DNA of 64,000 bases from an uncultured Clostridia bacterium (GCA_944392545.1 CALXWW010000001.1:1-64000), one strand, 5' to 3'. Shown: positions 29,796 through 39,260, numbered from the stretch's first letter. Numbers and translations: made by a program. The notes: generated by a model not told the origin, from the letters alone.

Positions 29796-29860
29796 TAACC
29801 GCTAGTATAGTCATTTTATACTAACGGTAATATTTTATCATTTTTTTACCTTCAAGTCAA
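29796..29860 (-). promoter_or_regulatory. str operon promoter with a hairpin at the transcript start
   Basis: -35 TTGACT (29855-29860), a 17-bp spacer and -10 TAAAAT (29832-29837) on the minus strand. The expected start near 29825 lies at the edge of an inverted repeat, ACCGTTAGTATA with TATACTAGCGGT (29797-29829, one mismatch), followed by TTATTTTTATTATG before the rpsL ribosome-binding site. The hairpin could protect the 5' end, attenuate, or be an operator. Confidence 0.7.
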
Positions 29861-29897
29861 GGTGTTTCAAAGATTTTTAGACGCTTTTTATTCATTC

Positions 29898-31196
29898 TTA
29901 TCTTTCTTCTTGATCTCTTTCATTTTGTTCTCCTAATTTTTGTTTTAGAGCTTTCTTTTTAGTTTCTAATCTTTCATCGTCAGCTTGTTTCATTCCTTTT
30001 TCAGCAACCACTTTTATATATGCCCTAAAATCATCTGCTTCTTCTTTTGCCTTTACTTCTGAAGTTTTTTCTTTGCTTCCTTCTTTTTTCACTTTTTCTA
30101 AATCTTCTTCTTCTTTTGTCTTTCCTTCTGAAGTTTTTTCTTTGTCTACTTCTTTTTTCACTTTTTCTAAATCCTCTGCTTCTTCTTTTGTATTTACTTC
30201 TGAAGTTTTTTCTTTGTCTACTTCTTTTTTCACTTTTTCTAAATCTTCTTCTTTATCTGTAAACGTATCTTTTATGATTTGTCCCATTTTCTTAAAGAAG
30301 TTTTTGATTTTAGCTAATCTCGGATGCTTTCTATCAAACTCGCTTACTTCTACTAAAGGTCCACCCTTTCCTGTTTCCTCTTTTCCTTTACTACTTTCTG
30401 AATTAATTCTTCCTGTCTTTTCTTTACTGTCTTCTCTAGTTGTACCTTTATCTTGGATATCAGATCTTTTTGTTCTTTCTTTTTTATCTACATTTGCTGC
30501 ATCTCTCATTTTGTCGGCAGTCTCTTTCTTAGATGTAAACTTCCTATCTTGCCATTTTTCTAACTTCATGTCTATTGAGTCCCAGCTATAGCCTTCCATT
30601 AGTTTTTCGCAAATCATATTACATTTTAAAATTTTAGAACTAATATTTGTTTCTAGTGCTATTAATTTTTCAGCTGGTAATTTAGCTAACTTTCCTCCTG
30701 CTTTTGAAGTTGCTGCTATAGTTAATTGATTTTCAGAAAATTTTTCTTGGTTTTTATTAATTCTATTTTTTATGCCAGCAACCCTTGCTTCCATTTCTTC
30801 TTTTTGGTCTTGAGATAAATTTGATGATTTTAATTTAGTTTCTGCCTTATCTCGTTCAAGCTTAAGTTTTTCCAATTCATTATCAAGTCTTTTAGCCTCT
30901 TTATTTAATCCAACTAGACTTTTCCTTCTATCTCTTTCAGCTTTAATTTCCTTTAATTGTTCCTCAAGTTTACTTTTATACTCTACTATATTGTCTATTT
31001 GTTCCTCAAGTTTGCTTTTATACTCTACTACATTGTCTACTTTCGATATACTATCTTTTATTCTTTTAGATTCTTCAAGTTCCTTTAATTCTTCTCTTGT
31101 TATAGCTCTGGTATCAAATTTCTCTTGTAGTTCGCTTATTCTTGCATCTAATTTTCCAGATTGTATCTCTTTGTACTTCTCTTCCCACTTTCTCAT
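29898..31196 (-). CDS. Charged coiled-coil protein with tandem repeats, unknown
   Basis: A 432-residue cytoplasmic protein without signal or membrane segments. The N-terminal half is coiled coil, with an internal duplication of VEYKSKLEEQ near residues 58-80. Near residues 315-390 there are three repeats of about 24 residues, each starting DLEKVKKE and holding KEKTSE. I do not recognise a family. A consensus promoter and AGGAGG suggest good expression. The repeat DNA is about 72 bp per unit and could vary in copy number by slippage. Confidence 0.7.
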   Translation of the reverse strand: MRKWEEKYKEIQSGKLDARISELQEKFDTRAITREELKELEESKRIKDSISKVDNVVEYKSKLEEQIDNIVEYKSKLEEQLKEIKAERDRRKSLVGLNKEAKRLDNELEKLKLERDKAETKLKSSNLSQDQKEEMEARVAGIKNRINKNQEKFSENQLTIAATSKAGGKLAKLPAEKLIALETNISSKILKCNMICEKLMEGYSWDSIDMKLEKWQDRKFTSKKETADKMRDAANVDKKERTKRSDIQDKGTTREDSKEKTGRINSESSKGKEETGKGGPLVEVSEFDRKHPRLAKIKNFFKKMGQIIKDTFTDKEEDLEKVKKEVDKEKTSEVNTKEEAEDLEKVKKEVDKEKTSEGKTKEEEDLEKVKKEGSKEKTSEVKAKEEADDFRAYIKVVAEKGMKQADDERLETKKKALKQKLGEQNERDQEER

Positions 31197-31225
31197 ATTT
31201 TTCCTCCTAATTTCAACTATACCTA

Positions 31226-31254
31226 ATTATATCATATTTTTAGTTCAGTGTCAA
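31226..31254 (-). promoter_or_regulatory. Consensus promoter of the coiled-coil gene
   Basis: -35 TTGACA (31249-31254), a 17-bp spacer and a perfect -10 TATAAT (31226-31231), 30 bp before the ATG. Confidence 0.85.
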
Positions 31255-31352
31255 TTAATTATGTATACTTGAAGTCAATATCATAAGTTTAAATTTATAT
31301 TATCATTTTTATATGATCTTTGCAACAATATTTCAGTTTTGTAATATAAATG

Positions 31353-32762
31353 TCATACTATTGTAATATTTTCTTGTAATTTGTTTATTGCTCTATCTGC
31401 TAATTTTGTATATTTAAGTTTTTTATCTTTGATTTTTTCTTCTAAAGTTGGTAATATTCCGAAATTCGCATTCATGGGTTGAAAGTTTTGATTAGGTGTT
31501 GAAATATATTTTGATAAAGCACCTATCATTGTATACTCCGAAAATACAACTTTCTCTTTATTCTTTTCTTTTCCAGATTTTAGACTTTCAAACTTACTTA
31601 TTGCATTTAAAGCTGCTACTAATCCAGATGCAATTGATTCAACATATCCTTCTACTCCTGTAATTTGCCCTGCAAAAAATATATTTTTATTCTTCTTCAA
31701 ATTATATGTTTCATCTAATAATTCAGGAGAATTTATAAATGTATTTCTGTGCATCACTCCATATTTTATAAACTCTGCATTTTCCAAGCCTGGAATTAAT
31801 CTAAATACTCGTTTTTGTTCTCCAAATTTCAAGTTGGTTTGAAAACCCACCATATTAAATAAATTTCCCTCACTGTTATCTTGCCTCAATTGAACCACTG
31901 CATATGGTCTTCTACCTGTCCTTAAATCTGTAAATCCGACTGGTTTCAGTGGCCCAAACCTTAAAGTATCAACTCCTCTTTTTGCCATTACTTCAACTGG
32001 CATGCATCCTTCAAAAATTTCTCTTTTTTCAAACTCATGTAATTCCACTACTTGTGCTTTTACAAGTTCATTCCAAAATCTTTCATATTCTTCTTTATTC
32101 ATAGGAAGGTTTATATATCCATTACCATTACTATTTTTTAATCTTTCTTTCCATTCTTCTACGCTTTCTTCTTTTCCTCTTTCTTCACTATATCTATCGC
32201 CCCAAAAAGCAATATTCATATCTATTGAGTCTTTTTCTATTATTGGGGCTGCTGCATCATAAAAATGTAGTCCATCATCCGCAGTAATCTCTATAATTTC
32301 TTTAGATAAACTATCTGATGTAAGTGGTCCTGTCGCAATAATTACTATGCCATTACTTGCTAATTCTCTTAATGAGATGTTATTCGCAGTTTTTCCCACT
32401 TCTGTTCTTATGATTTCCACATTTTCTAAGCTTTCTATTTTTTTAGTTACTCTCTCTGAAAATTTTTCTCTATCAACAGCTAAAGCTTGACCTGCCGGAA
32501 CTGCTGTTTCATCTGCAGTTTTTATTAAAAGCGAATCTAATAGTCTTAATTCTTCTTTTAATAGTCCGCATGCATTTGTATGTAAATTAGATTTAAAAGA
32601 ATTACTACACACTATTTCTGCCAAATTTTTATTGCTATGTGCTGCTGAAAATTTATTTGGTTTCATTTCGTATAATTTTACTTTGATTCCTCTTTTCGCT
32701 ATTTGATATGCTGCTTCTGAACCAGCTAGTCCTCCACCTATTATTGAAATGTATTCTTTCAT
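31353..32762 (-). CDS. trmFO: Folate-dependent tRNA(U54) methyltransferase TrmFO
   Basis: A 469-residue FAD enzyme that makes ribothymidine at position 54 of tRNA using methylene-tetrahydrofolate. The dinucleotide motif IIGGGLAGSEAAYQIA opens the protein. EIVCSNSFKSN holds the N-terminal conserved cysteine, and EIFEGCMPVEVMAKRG the second one. The FAD-binding C-terminal segment ITGVEGYVESIASGLVAALNA is intact. Length is a little above the family's 435-450. AGGAGG precedes the ATG. Confidence 0.97.
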   Translation of the reverse strand: MKEYISIIGGGLAGSEAAYQIAKRGIKVKLYEMKPNKFSAAHSNKNLAEIVCSNSFKSNLHTNACGLLKEELRLLDSLLIKTADETAVPAGQALAVDREKFSERVTKKIESLENVEIIRTEVGKTANNISLRELASNGIVIIATGPLTSDSLSKEIIEITADDGLHFYDAAAPIIEKDSIDMNIAFWGDRYSEERGKEESVEEWKERLKNSNGNGYINLPMNKEEYERFWNELVKAQVVELHEFEKREIFEGCMPVEVMAKRGVDTLRFGPLKPVGFTDLRTGRRPYAVVQLRQDNSEGNLFNMVGFQTNLKFGEQKRVFRLIPGLENAEFIKYGVMHRNTFINSPELLDETYNLKKNKNIFFAGQITGVEGYVESIASGLVAALNAISKFESLKSGKEKNKEKVVFSEYTMIGALSKYISTPNQNFQPMNANFGILPTLEEKIKDKKLKYTKLADRAINKLQENITIV

Positions 32763-32805
32763 AAATCCTCCTAGTTTTAACTTTATATTTTATATTATAT
32801 AAGAC

Positions 32806-32849
32806 GAAGGCATATATTACAAGATAATTACCTAGTAATATATGCCTTC
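32806..32849. other. Perfect 15-bp hairpin between the orphan gene and trmFO
   Basis: GAAGGCATATATTAC pairs exactly with GTAATATATGCCTTC around a 14-base loop. On the minus strand the stem is followed by GTCTTATAT and not by a clean T-run, so it may be a weak terminator or an mRNA-stabilising or attenuating hairpin in front of trmFO. Confidence 0.6.
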
Positions 32850-32872
32850 TTTGGAAATTAGATTTTTTAATC

Positions 32873-33343
32873 TTAGCTGAGTAGATCTCCAACGTCTCTG
32901 ATAATAAAATCTTCGAATCCCTGTGCTGCAATAATGACCTTTATCACTTCTTCCAAAATAGCTTCTTCAAATTTATCAAGAATCTGAAGCACCAAATCAG
33001 AAGTTATGATTCCTGCAACCGCTGTCTCTGGATTTCTCCCATCGAAGATAATGCCTTCTGACGCCTGAGAAATAGCGTTGTACATAACATTCTGCCTGAT
33101 ATCTTGTATAAAGTTCTCTTTCGAAATTATGTACTCACGTAACTTGTTCTTTCCCATTTCCTCTTGCACTACTTTGATTTGTTGTGCAAGATTTTTGAAA
33201 ACCTCTTCGATTCGTTTCTTAACCTCTGAACTTTCCATTGTCTCAACATATTTGGTGGCAATGGGCTCTCGATTAAAAAATTCCTCAATTTTAGCTGCAT
33301 CAGCTAAGCATATCAATGGGACCCGCTCAATTTGAAGACTCAC
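32873..33343 (-). CDS. Orphan helical protein of atypical codon use, unknown
   Basis: A 156-residue soluble protein, largely helical, starting MSLQIERVPLICLADAAKIE. I recognise no family or motif, and it has no membrane segment. GTG start with AGGAGG 8 nt upstream and a consensus promoter, so it is probably expressed. Its codons differ from neighbours: GAG CGG GTC CCA near the start, with more GC-ending codons, and one of the very few in-frame CGG codons in the window. This suggests recent transfer. Confidence 0.65.
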   Translation of the reverse strand: MSLQIERVPLICLADAAKIEEFFNREPIATKYVETMESSEVKKRIEEVFKNLAQQIKVVQEEMGKNKLREYIISKENFIQDIRQNVMYNAISQASEGIIFDGRNPETAVAGIITSDLVLQILDKFEEAILEEVIKVIIAAQGFEDFIIRDVGDLLS

Positions 33344-33388
33344 AAAATCTTCCTCCTTTTATTTATTTACAACAAAGTTGCATTATTT

Positions 33389-33417
33389 ATTATACCTCAT
33401 ATTTATATTTTAGTCAA
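33389..33417 (-). promoter_or_regulatory. Consensus promoter of the orphan gene
   Basis: -35 TTGACT (33412-33417) overlaps the end of the SNF2 gene; a 17-bp spacer leads to a perfect -10 TATAAT (33389-33394). Confidence 0.8.
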
Positions 33418-36361
33418 ATAGTGCTATAATATCTTCTTTTGAAAGTTTATTAACAAATGTAGTTTCTGTAGAAAGCATTGTTTTTGCAAGTTGCGCTTTT
33501 TTCTCTTGAAGCTCATATATTCTTTCTTCTATCGAGTCTTTTGTAATTAATTTATATACTTGTACATTCTTCTTTTGACCAATTCTATAAGTTCTATCTG
33601 TTGCTTGGTTTTCCGCAGACAAATTCCACCATGGATCGTAGTGAATAACCATATCTGCACCAATTAAGTTAAGTCCTGTTCCACCCGCTTTGAGTGAAAT
33701 TAAAAATACTTTTATTTCTTCATTGTTATTAAATTCCTCTACAAGTTTTATTCTATCTCCAACTTTTGTCTGCCCTGTAAGTTTAAAAAATTTTATTTTT
33801 TCTCTTTCTAGTTCTCTCCCAATTATTTCTAGCATACTCGAGTAACCTGAAAATAGTAATATCTTGTGTCCTGATAGAACAGCATCTTTTACTACTTCTA
33901 TACATTGATTAAGTTTACTACTTTCTCCTGTATAATTAGAAATAAATAGAGATGGATGACAGCAAATTTGCCTTAATCTCATAAGTAATGCTAATATTTT
34001 TATTTGGCTTTTCTCAAATCCATTATTTTTCAATTCTTGGCTTACTTCTCTTTTAGCGTTTGCCATATATGACATATATATTTTTAATTGCTCTCCCTGC
34101 ATTTCATTATTAAGAATGCTTATAGTTTTATCCGGAAGTTCCGTTAGTACTTCTTTTTTTGTTCTTCTCAAAATAAATGGTTCTATTAGCATTTTTAATT
34201 TATTCATTGTCCACTCATCATTATCTTTTACAATAGGCAATTCATATATTTCTTTAAATTTTCTATAACTATATAGATACCCTGGCATTATAAAGTCAAA
34301 TATGGACCAAAGTTCTGATAAAGAATTTTCGATCGGTGTTCCTGTTAAAGCATATCTTGTATCAGCTTTAATTTCTTTTATTACTTTTGAGTTCTGTGTA
34401 TTATTATTTTTGATATACTGTGCTTCATCTGCAATTATATATTTAAATTCATAATTTCTATTTTTGAATTCTTCTATATCTCTTTTTAACAAATCATAAG
34501 AAGTTATAACTAAATTATATTTATTTATACTATTAATTTGTTTTATTCTTTCTTCTGCATTTCCATGTATTACTAATGTTTTCATATTAGGTGCAAATTT
34601 ATCAATTTCATTCTTCCAATTAAGTGAAAGTGAACTCGGGCACACCACAATACTTGGCTTAGGCTTTTTTTCACTTTCCAAATATGACTGAATTACTGCT
34701 AATAATTGTATTGTTTTTCCAAGCCCCATATCGTCTGCAAGTATTCCACCAAATTTGTAGTTGTCTAGTATTTTTAGCCATTTAAACCCTGTTATTTGGT
34801 ATGTTCTTAATTCCGACCTTAAACCTTTTGGAATTTCCATTTTTTCTTCAATATCTCTTTTAGATATTTGCTTTACCATTTTTTTATATGCATCATTTTT
34901 TTCTATACTTGTGTTAAGCTTTTCTATAATTCTATCTAAATACATTCCTCTAGATATAGGTAACTCTAATTCTCCTTCTTGTATTTGCTTATAGCTAATA
35001 TCTTCGTTTTCAAGTAATCCACTTATAAAATTCATAGTTTCGTTTTCTTCTAAATCTAAAAAGCTTCCATCTTTTAATCTGTGATATTTCTTTTTTAATT
35101 TGTATTTTTGCATTATGCTTTTAATTTCTTCAATATTAAAATCTATTTTGGACAAATCTATTTTTAGCAAATCATTTTCTAATTTAATTCCTATATTTCC
35201 TATTTTAGGCTTTCTAATTTCTCTCTTTTTAAAATCATCTGTAGCTAGCACTTCAAATTTTTGCATATATGTTCCAATTTCTTCTGACAAGAAGTTGTAT
35301 ATCTTTTCTTCATCTGCTAAAATTAGTCTTCCGTTTTCTTTATCCAGCATAAATCCTGTATTCACAAATATATCTAAATATTCATTTTCTTTTGCAATAT
35401 CTCTTGCTACAAATATATTTACATCTTTTAATGGATTAAATTCTATATCGCCGTATACAAACTTTATATCTGCTGTTATATAGTTCTTTTTGTCATAATC
35501 TAAATATATTTTTATATATAGTTCTTCTGGAATATATTTTTTAATTATTCCTTCATCTAATTTTTCCAATGATATTTCATTTTTTAATTTTGGATATACC
35601 AATGAGCAAAAATTTGCAAGCTCTTCTCTTTTAAATCTTATTTGCTGTATATAATTTTCTTTGTATATATTTAAAAGCCTTAGTATTGTATCTTCAAAGT
35701 CTTTGTTACATCTATATAGTGCTTTTTTTGTGAGCATATATGTGTAAGATGAACCTTTTAAAACATCATATGAAAATACATCTATATTTGGAGTAAAAAT
35801 ATAGTCTCCTTCTTTTTCTTGTTCAATCGAAAACTTTATGTCTGGTAAAGTTTCTTTAAATATAATTTCAGTGTCTACAGCATCTCTTTTAAATAATACT
35901 CTTCTATCTTTTAAAACATCAAATATTTCATCTAAACCAGTATTAGATATAGTAATATATTCATTACTCATTGTTCTCATATACTTACTATAGCTTCCTA
36001 CAGTTTCATTTGCATATTTTATAATTTCTGCATATTTTAATATATATTCTAATAAATCTAAATCTTCTTTTCTAAAAGCTGACTTGTCATGTATAAAATC
36101 TAATTTTGCCCCATATTTATATTCTTCATGATTAAGCATTCTTTCAAAAAATTCCGGCAGACTTTTTATTTTATACAATTGACTATTTCCTATTCTAAAC
36201 TCTGCTTTTAGTGTTTTATGAAATGTATCATATATTAATTTAGGTTCTATTAATAAATTATTTACTTTAACTTGAATATCTTTAGTTTTTTGAACATCAT
36301 TATGATAAAAAGTATGTACAAGTTGTTTAAATATCTTGTATTGTTCTTCATTTCTATTCAT
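33410..36361 (-). CDS. SNF2-family helicase/ATPase
   Basis: A 983-residue Swi2/Snf2 ATPase, probably a DNA translocase acting on protein-DNA complexes. The N-terminal 500 residues resemble the bacterial SNF2-helicase-associated region. The motor shows motif I LADDMGLGKTIQLLAV, motif II DEAQYIKN, motif III ALTGTPIENSLSELW, and motifs V-VI SLKAGGTGLNLIGADMVI and QATDRTYRIGQ. No nuclease or methylase lies beside it, so a restriction or phage-defence role is not indicated. Own promoter. Confidence 0.9.
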   Translation of the reverse strand: MNRNEEQYKIFKQLVHTFYHNDVQKTKDIQVKVNNLLIEPKLIYDTFHKTLKAEFRIGNSQLYKIKSLPEFFERMLNHEEYKYGAKLDFIHDKSAFRKEDLDLLEYILKYAEIIKYANETVGSYSKYMRTMSNEYITISNTGLDEIFDVLKDRRVLFKRDAVDTEIIFKETLPDIKFSIEQEKEGDYIFTPNIDVFSYDVLKGSSYTYMLTKKALYRCNKDFEDTILRLLNIYKENYIQQIRFKREELANFCSLVYPKLKNEISLEKLDEGIIKKYIPEELYIKIYLDYDKKNYITADIKFVYGDIEFNPLKDVNIFVARDIAKENEYLDIFVNTGFMLDKENGRLILADEEKIYNFLSEEIGTYMQKFEVLATDDFKKREIRKPKIGNIGIKLENDLLKIDLSKIDFNIEEIKSIMQKYKLKKKYHRLKDGSFLDLEENETMNFISGLLENEDISYKQIQEGELELPISRGMYLDRIIEKLNTSIEKNDAYKKMVKQISKRDIEEKMEIPKGLRSELRTYQITGFKWLKILDNYKFGGILADDMGLGKTIQLLAVIQSYLESEKKPKPSIVVCPSSLSLNWKNEIDKFAPNMKTLVIHGNAEERIKQINSINKYNLVITSYDLLKRDIEEFKNRNYEFKYIIADEAQYIKNNNTQNSKVIKEIKADTRYALTGTPIENSLSELWSIFDFIMPGYLYSYRKFKEIYELPIVKDNDEWTMNKLKMLIEPFILRRTKKEVLTELPDKTISILNNEMQGEQLKIYMSYMANAKREVSQELKNNGFEKSQIKILALLMRLRQICCHPSLFISNYTGESSKLNQCIEVVKDAVLSGHKILLFSGYSSMLEIIGRELEREKIKFFKLTGQTKVGDRIKLVEEFNNNEEIKVFLISLKAGGTGLNLIGADMVIHYDPWWNLSAENQATDRTYRIGQKKNVQVYKLITKDSIEERIYELQEKKAQLAKTMLSTETTFVNKLSKEDIIALFD

Positions 36362-36398
36362 ATCGTAAATAACTCCTTCTCATTTTTCCTAGTGAAAA

Positions 36399-36427
36399 AT
36401 TATATCACAATTTTTTTTATTTTACAA
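36399..36427 (-). promoter_or_regulatory. Promoter of the SNF2 gene
   Basis: -35 TTGTAA (36422-36427), a 17-bp spacer and -10 TATAAT (36399-36404). A two-fold 23-bp direct repeat begins 5 bp upstream of the -35. Confidence 0.72.
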
Positions 36428-36431
36428 GTAT

Positions 36432-36477
36432 AGTATTCAAATTACAAATCTATAAGTATTCAAATTACAAATCTAAA
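36432..36477. repeat. 23-bp tandem direct repeat upstream of the SNF2 promoter
   Basis: Two copies beginning AGTATTCAAATTACAAATCT, differing only in the last positions. The unit is close to two helical turns, so a regulator could bind both on one face. The second copy runs into the topA terminator stem. Confidence 0.88.
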
Positions 36478-36515
36478 AAACTATACAAAAAACTTAAGTT
36501 TTTCATATAGTTTTT
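36476..36515. terminator. Terminator of topA
   Basis: AAAAACTATA pairs with TATAGTTTTT, with an inner AACTTAAGTT palindrome, and T-runs on both strands. It lies just beyond the topA stop. Confidence 0.82.
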
Positions 36516-36540
36516 AGATAGCTTTTATGCTCTGATTTTT

Positions 36541-38550
36541 TTATTCTTCTTTTTCCTTTTTATCTGTTTTCTTTTCTTTTTTAGGTTTATTCCAAGAAAT
36601 ATAATCACAAGTGCCTGGATTATTTTCACAAATATAGAATTTTCTCTTCTTTTTAGATTTTCTAACTTGAATCTTTCCTCCACACTTTGGGCAAGGCACT
36701 TCTATTGTTTCCACTAAAGGCTTAGCGTTTCTACATTCCGGATAACCTGGACATGCTAAGAATTTTCCAAATCTTCCATATTTTATTACCATCATTCTAC
36801 CACATTTATCACATGGTACATCAGAAACTTCTTCTTCAAGCTCAACATGTTCTAATTCTTTATCTACTCTTTCAACTTCTTTTTCAAATGGTCCATAAAA
36901 TTGGCGTATTACTTGTTTCCAATCTTCTCTACCTTCTGCCACTTCATCAAATTCTTCTTCTATTTTGGCTGTGAACTCTATATTTATTATATCTTCAAAA
37001 TTTTCTGTAAGCAATTTATTTACTACTTTTCCAAGTTCTGTTGGAATTAATTGTTTTTGTTCTTTTTCTATATATCTTCTCTCTAGAATCGTAGTAATTG
37101 TTGGTGAATATGTACTTGGTCTTCCTATTCCTTTTTCCTCTAATGCTTTTACTAAACTTGCTTCTGTATATCGTGGTGGTGGCTCTGTAAAGCTTTGCTT
37201 TGAATCAATCTTTTGTTTTATTACTTCTTGATTTTCTTTTAAATCAGGGACAAAGGTCTCTTCATTTTCATCTGTCTTAGTATCTAATGTTTCTACATAT
37301 AATGCCATAAATCCTTTAAATTTAATTGACTGTCCACTAGCTCTAAAATTATATTCGTTTACATCAATGTTTGCAGTAATTGTATCATATACAGCTGCAC
37401 TCATTTGACTTGCGAGAAATCTATTATATATTAATTTATATAATTTATATTGATCTTTTGTAAGATTGTCTTTTATATCTTCAGGATTTAAGTCGATATA
37501 TGTTGGACGTATACCCTCATGTGCATCTTGCGAAGTTTGCTTTGTTTTATAATATCTATTTTCGTAATATATCTCTCCATATTGTTTTACAATTTCTTTT
37601 TTAGCTGCTGCTCTTGCTTCTTCTGATATTCTTGTAGAATCTGTTCTCATATATGTGATTAATCCTACTGTACCTTTTCCATCTACTTTTACTCCCTCAT
37701 ATAACCCTTGTGCTATTGACATTGTCTTTTTTAAAGTAAAACCTAATTTTCTTGAGGCCTCTTGTTGCATTGTGCTAGTAGTAAATGGTGGTGCAGGAGT
37801 TCTTTTTCTTTCTCCTTTTTTTACTTCTGTTACAATATATTTTCCTTTATCTATATTTTTTAATATGCTTTCTACTTCTTCTTTATCATGTATTTCAATT
37901 TTCTTTTTGCCTCTACCATATAATTTAGCTATAAAAGTTTTATTTGAATTTTCATCTAATAGTGTTACAAAAATGTTCCAGTACTCTTCTGGTATAAATT
38001 TTTCTATTTCTTCTTCTCTATCAACAATTAGCTTAACTGCAACCGACTGGACTCTTCCAGCAGATAGTCCTCTTCTTACTTTTTTCCAAAGTACAGGGCT
38101 CATTTTATATCCTACTATTCTATCTAAAACACGTCTTGCTTGTTGTGCATTTGTTAAATTCATATCTATCTTTCTTGGTTTTTTCATAGAATTTTGTACA
38201 GTTTCTTTTGTAATCTCGTTAAAAGTAACTCTACAATCACTATCTTCTGGTATTTCTAAAATATGTGCTAAATGCCATGCAATAGCTTCTCCTTCACGGT
38301 CAGGGTCAGTTGCTAGATATACTTTTTTTGCTTTTTTTGCATCAGCTTTTAATGATTTTATTAAATCTCCTTTACCCCTAATATTTATATATTCTGGTTC
38401 AAAGTCATGTTCTATGTCTACTCCCATTTTAGATTTTGGCAAATCCCTAATATGCCCCATAGAAGCTACAACTTTTGTGTTACCACCTAGAAATTTTTTT
38501 ATTGTATTCGCTTTTGCTGGTGATTCAACAATTATTAATTTATCTGCCAT
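36541..38550 (-). CDS. topA: DNA topoisomerase I
   Basis: A 669-residue type IA enzyme relaxing negative supercoils. The Toprim domain shows LIIVESPAKANTIKKFLG and ATDPDREGEAIAWHLA; the active-site tyrosine lies in LITYMRTDSTRIS. Two four-cysteine zinc ribbons close the protein (CDKCGRMMVIKYGRFGKFLAC and CPKCGGKIQVRKSKKKRKFYIC). Length is normal for Clostridia. Unlike TopB upstream it carries the C-terminal zinc ribbons. Confidence 0.97.
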   Translation of the reverse strand: MADKLIIVESPAKANTIKKFLGGNTKVVASMGHIRDLPKSKMGVDIEHDFEPEYINIRGKGDLIKSLKADAKKAKKVYLATDPDREGEAIAWHLAHILEIPEDSDCRVTFNEITKETVQNSMKKPRKIDMNLTNAQQARRVLDRIVGYKMSPVLWKKVRRGLSAGRVQSVAVKLIVDREEEIEKFIPEEYWNIFVTLLDENSNKTFIAKLYGRGKKKIEIHDKEEVESILKNIDKGKYIVTEVKKGERKRTPAPPFTTSTMQQEASRKLGFTLKKTMSIAQGLYEGVKVDGKGTVGLITYMRTDSTRISEEARAAAKKEIVKQYGEIYYENRYYKTKQTSQDAHEGIRPTYIDLNPEDIKDNLTKDQYKLYKLIYNRFLASQMSAAVYDTITANIDVNEYNFRASGQSIKFKGFMALYVETLDTKTDENEETFVPDLKENQEVIKQKIDSKQSFTEPPPRYTEASLVKALEEKGIGRPSTYSPTITTILERRYIEKEQKQLIPTELGKVVNKLLTENFEDIINIEFTAKIEEEFDEVAEGREDWKQVIRQFYGPFEKEVERVDKELEHVELEEEVSDVPCDKCGRMMVIKYGRFGKFLACPGYPECRNAKPLVETIEVPCPKCGGKIQVRKSKKKRKFYICENNPGTCDYISWNKPKKEKKTDKKEKEE

Positions 38551-38734
38551 TATTTATTTTTTATGATAATACATACTTTTACTTATATAACTAACGAATT
38601 TATTGTTATATACTATTATATATATTATCATTTTCTCCTTTCTAAAATTAAACTACTAAATAAAATAGTCTGTATAGTATAATATCGTATATTTTATTTT
38701 TTTGCAAGTAATTAATGTAATTTTATGGAAAACA

Positions 38735-38770
38735 AAAAAGCAACATACTTATATAATATGTTACTTTTTT
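38735..38770 (-). terminator. Terminator of the DUF6514-like gene
   Basis: On the minus strand AAAAAGTAACATA pairs with TATGTTGCTTTTT, followed by a T-run; 10 bp past the stop codon. Confidence 0.82.
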
Positions 38771-38777
38771 TCATTTA

Positions 38778-39098
38778 TTAGCCTAAAACTGTTGCAGATA
38801 TGTCTGAAATTATATCATCCACTGTGATTGGTGTTACTTTATTTATCATTAATATATTTAATAGTTTGTTTATTTTCTGTTCTTCATTTGATATATTATT
38901 GATTATTTTAGATTCAATATTAAATTTTTCATCTTTCTCTTTTTTCTTTACTATTTCTATGCCGTATTTTCTTTCGTTCTTTTCTGCTAAATTGTGAGTT
39001 TCATAATATTCTAATTCTATTTTCTCATCTTCGCTTAATTCTTCTGAATCAGACCTATCTATTATTGTTCTACCAAAAAAGCTTTTCTTGTACTCCAT
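38778..39098 (-). CDS. Small DUF6514-like protein
   Basis: A 106-residue acidic protein. The second half, YGIEIVKKKE, then INNISNEEQKINKLLNILMINKVTPITVDDII, follows the DUF6514 pattern of small clostridial proteins (YGIEV, a KV-LL-LL-NxVSPIH stretch), although the usual His is replaced. Function unknown. It lies alone between murG and topA with its own terminator. Confidence 0.55.
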   Translation of the reverse strand: MEYKKSFFGRTIIDRSDSEELSEDEKIELEYYETHNLAEKNERKYGIEIVKKKEKDEKFNIESKIINNISNEEQKINKLLNILMINKVTPITVDDIISDISATVLG

Positions 39099-39260
39099 CC
39101 TCTGTTCTCCCCTTTCCTAACAACATACTTTCTTACTATAATACAAATAGGCTAAAATAGCAAGCTATTTCGTATTCCAGTCTTCGACAAAATTCGACCT
39201 ATGTAATTATTATTTTTTCTTTATCATCTTACTATATTATTTATATTGTATATAAATTTT

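Noticed and set aside
32653-32931. A 92-residue minus-strand ORF joining the end of the orphan gene to the start of trmFO
   Set aside because: It crosses the 15-bp hairpin and overlaps both real genes in another frame, with no start signals.
33410-36361. SNF2 helicase as part of a phage-defence island (DISARM-like or similar)
   Set aside because: No methylase, nuclease, PLD or DUF partners adjoin; neighbours are topA, trmFO and an orphan gene.
37655-38566. A 303-residue plus-strand ORF opposite topA
   Set aside because: Shadow of topA in the antisense direction; hydrophobic, low-complexity translation and no ribosome-binding site.
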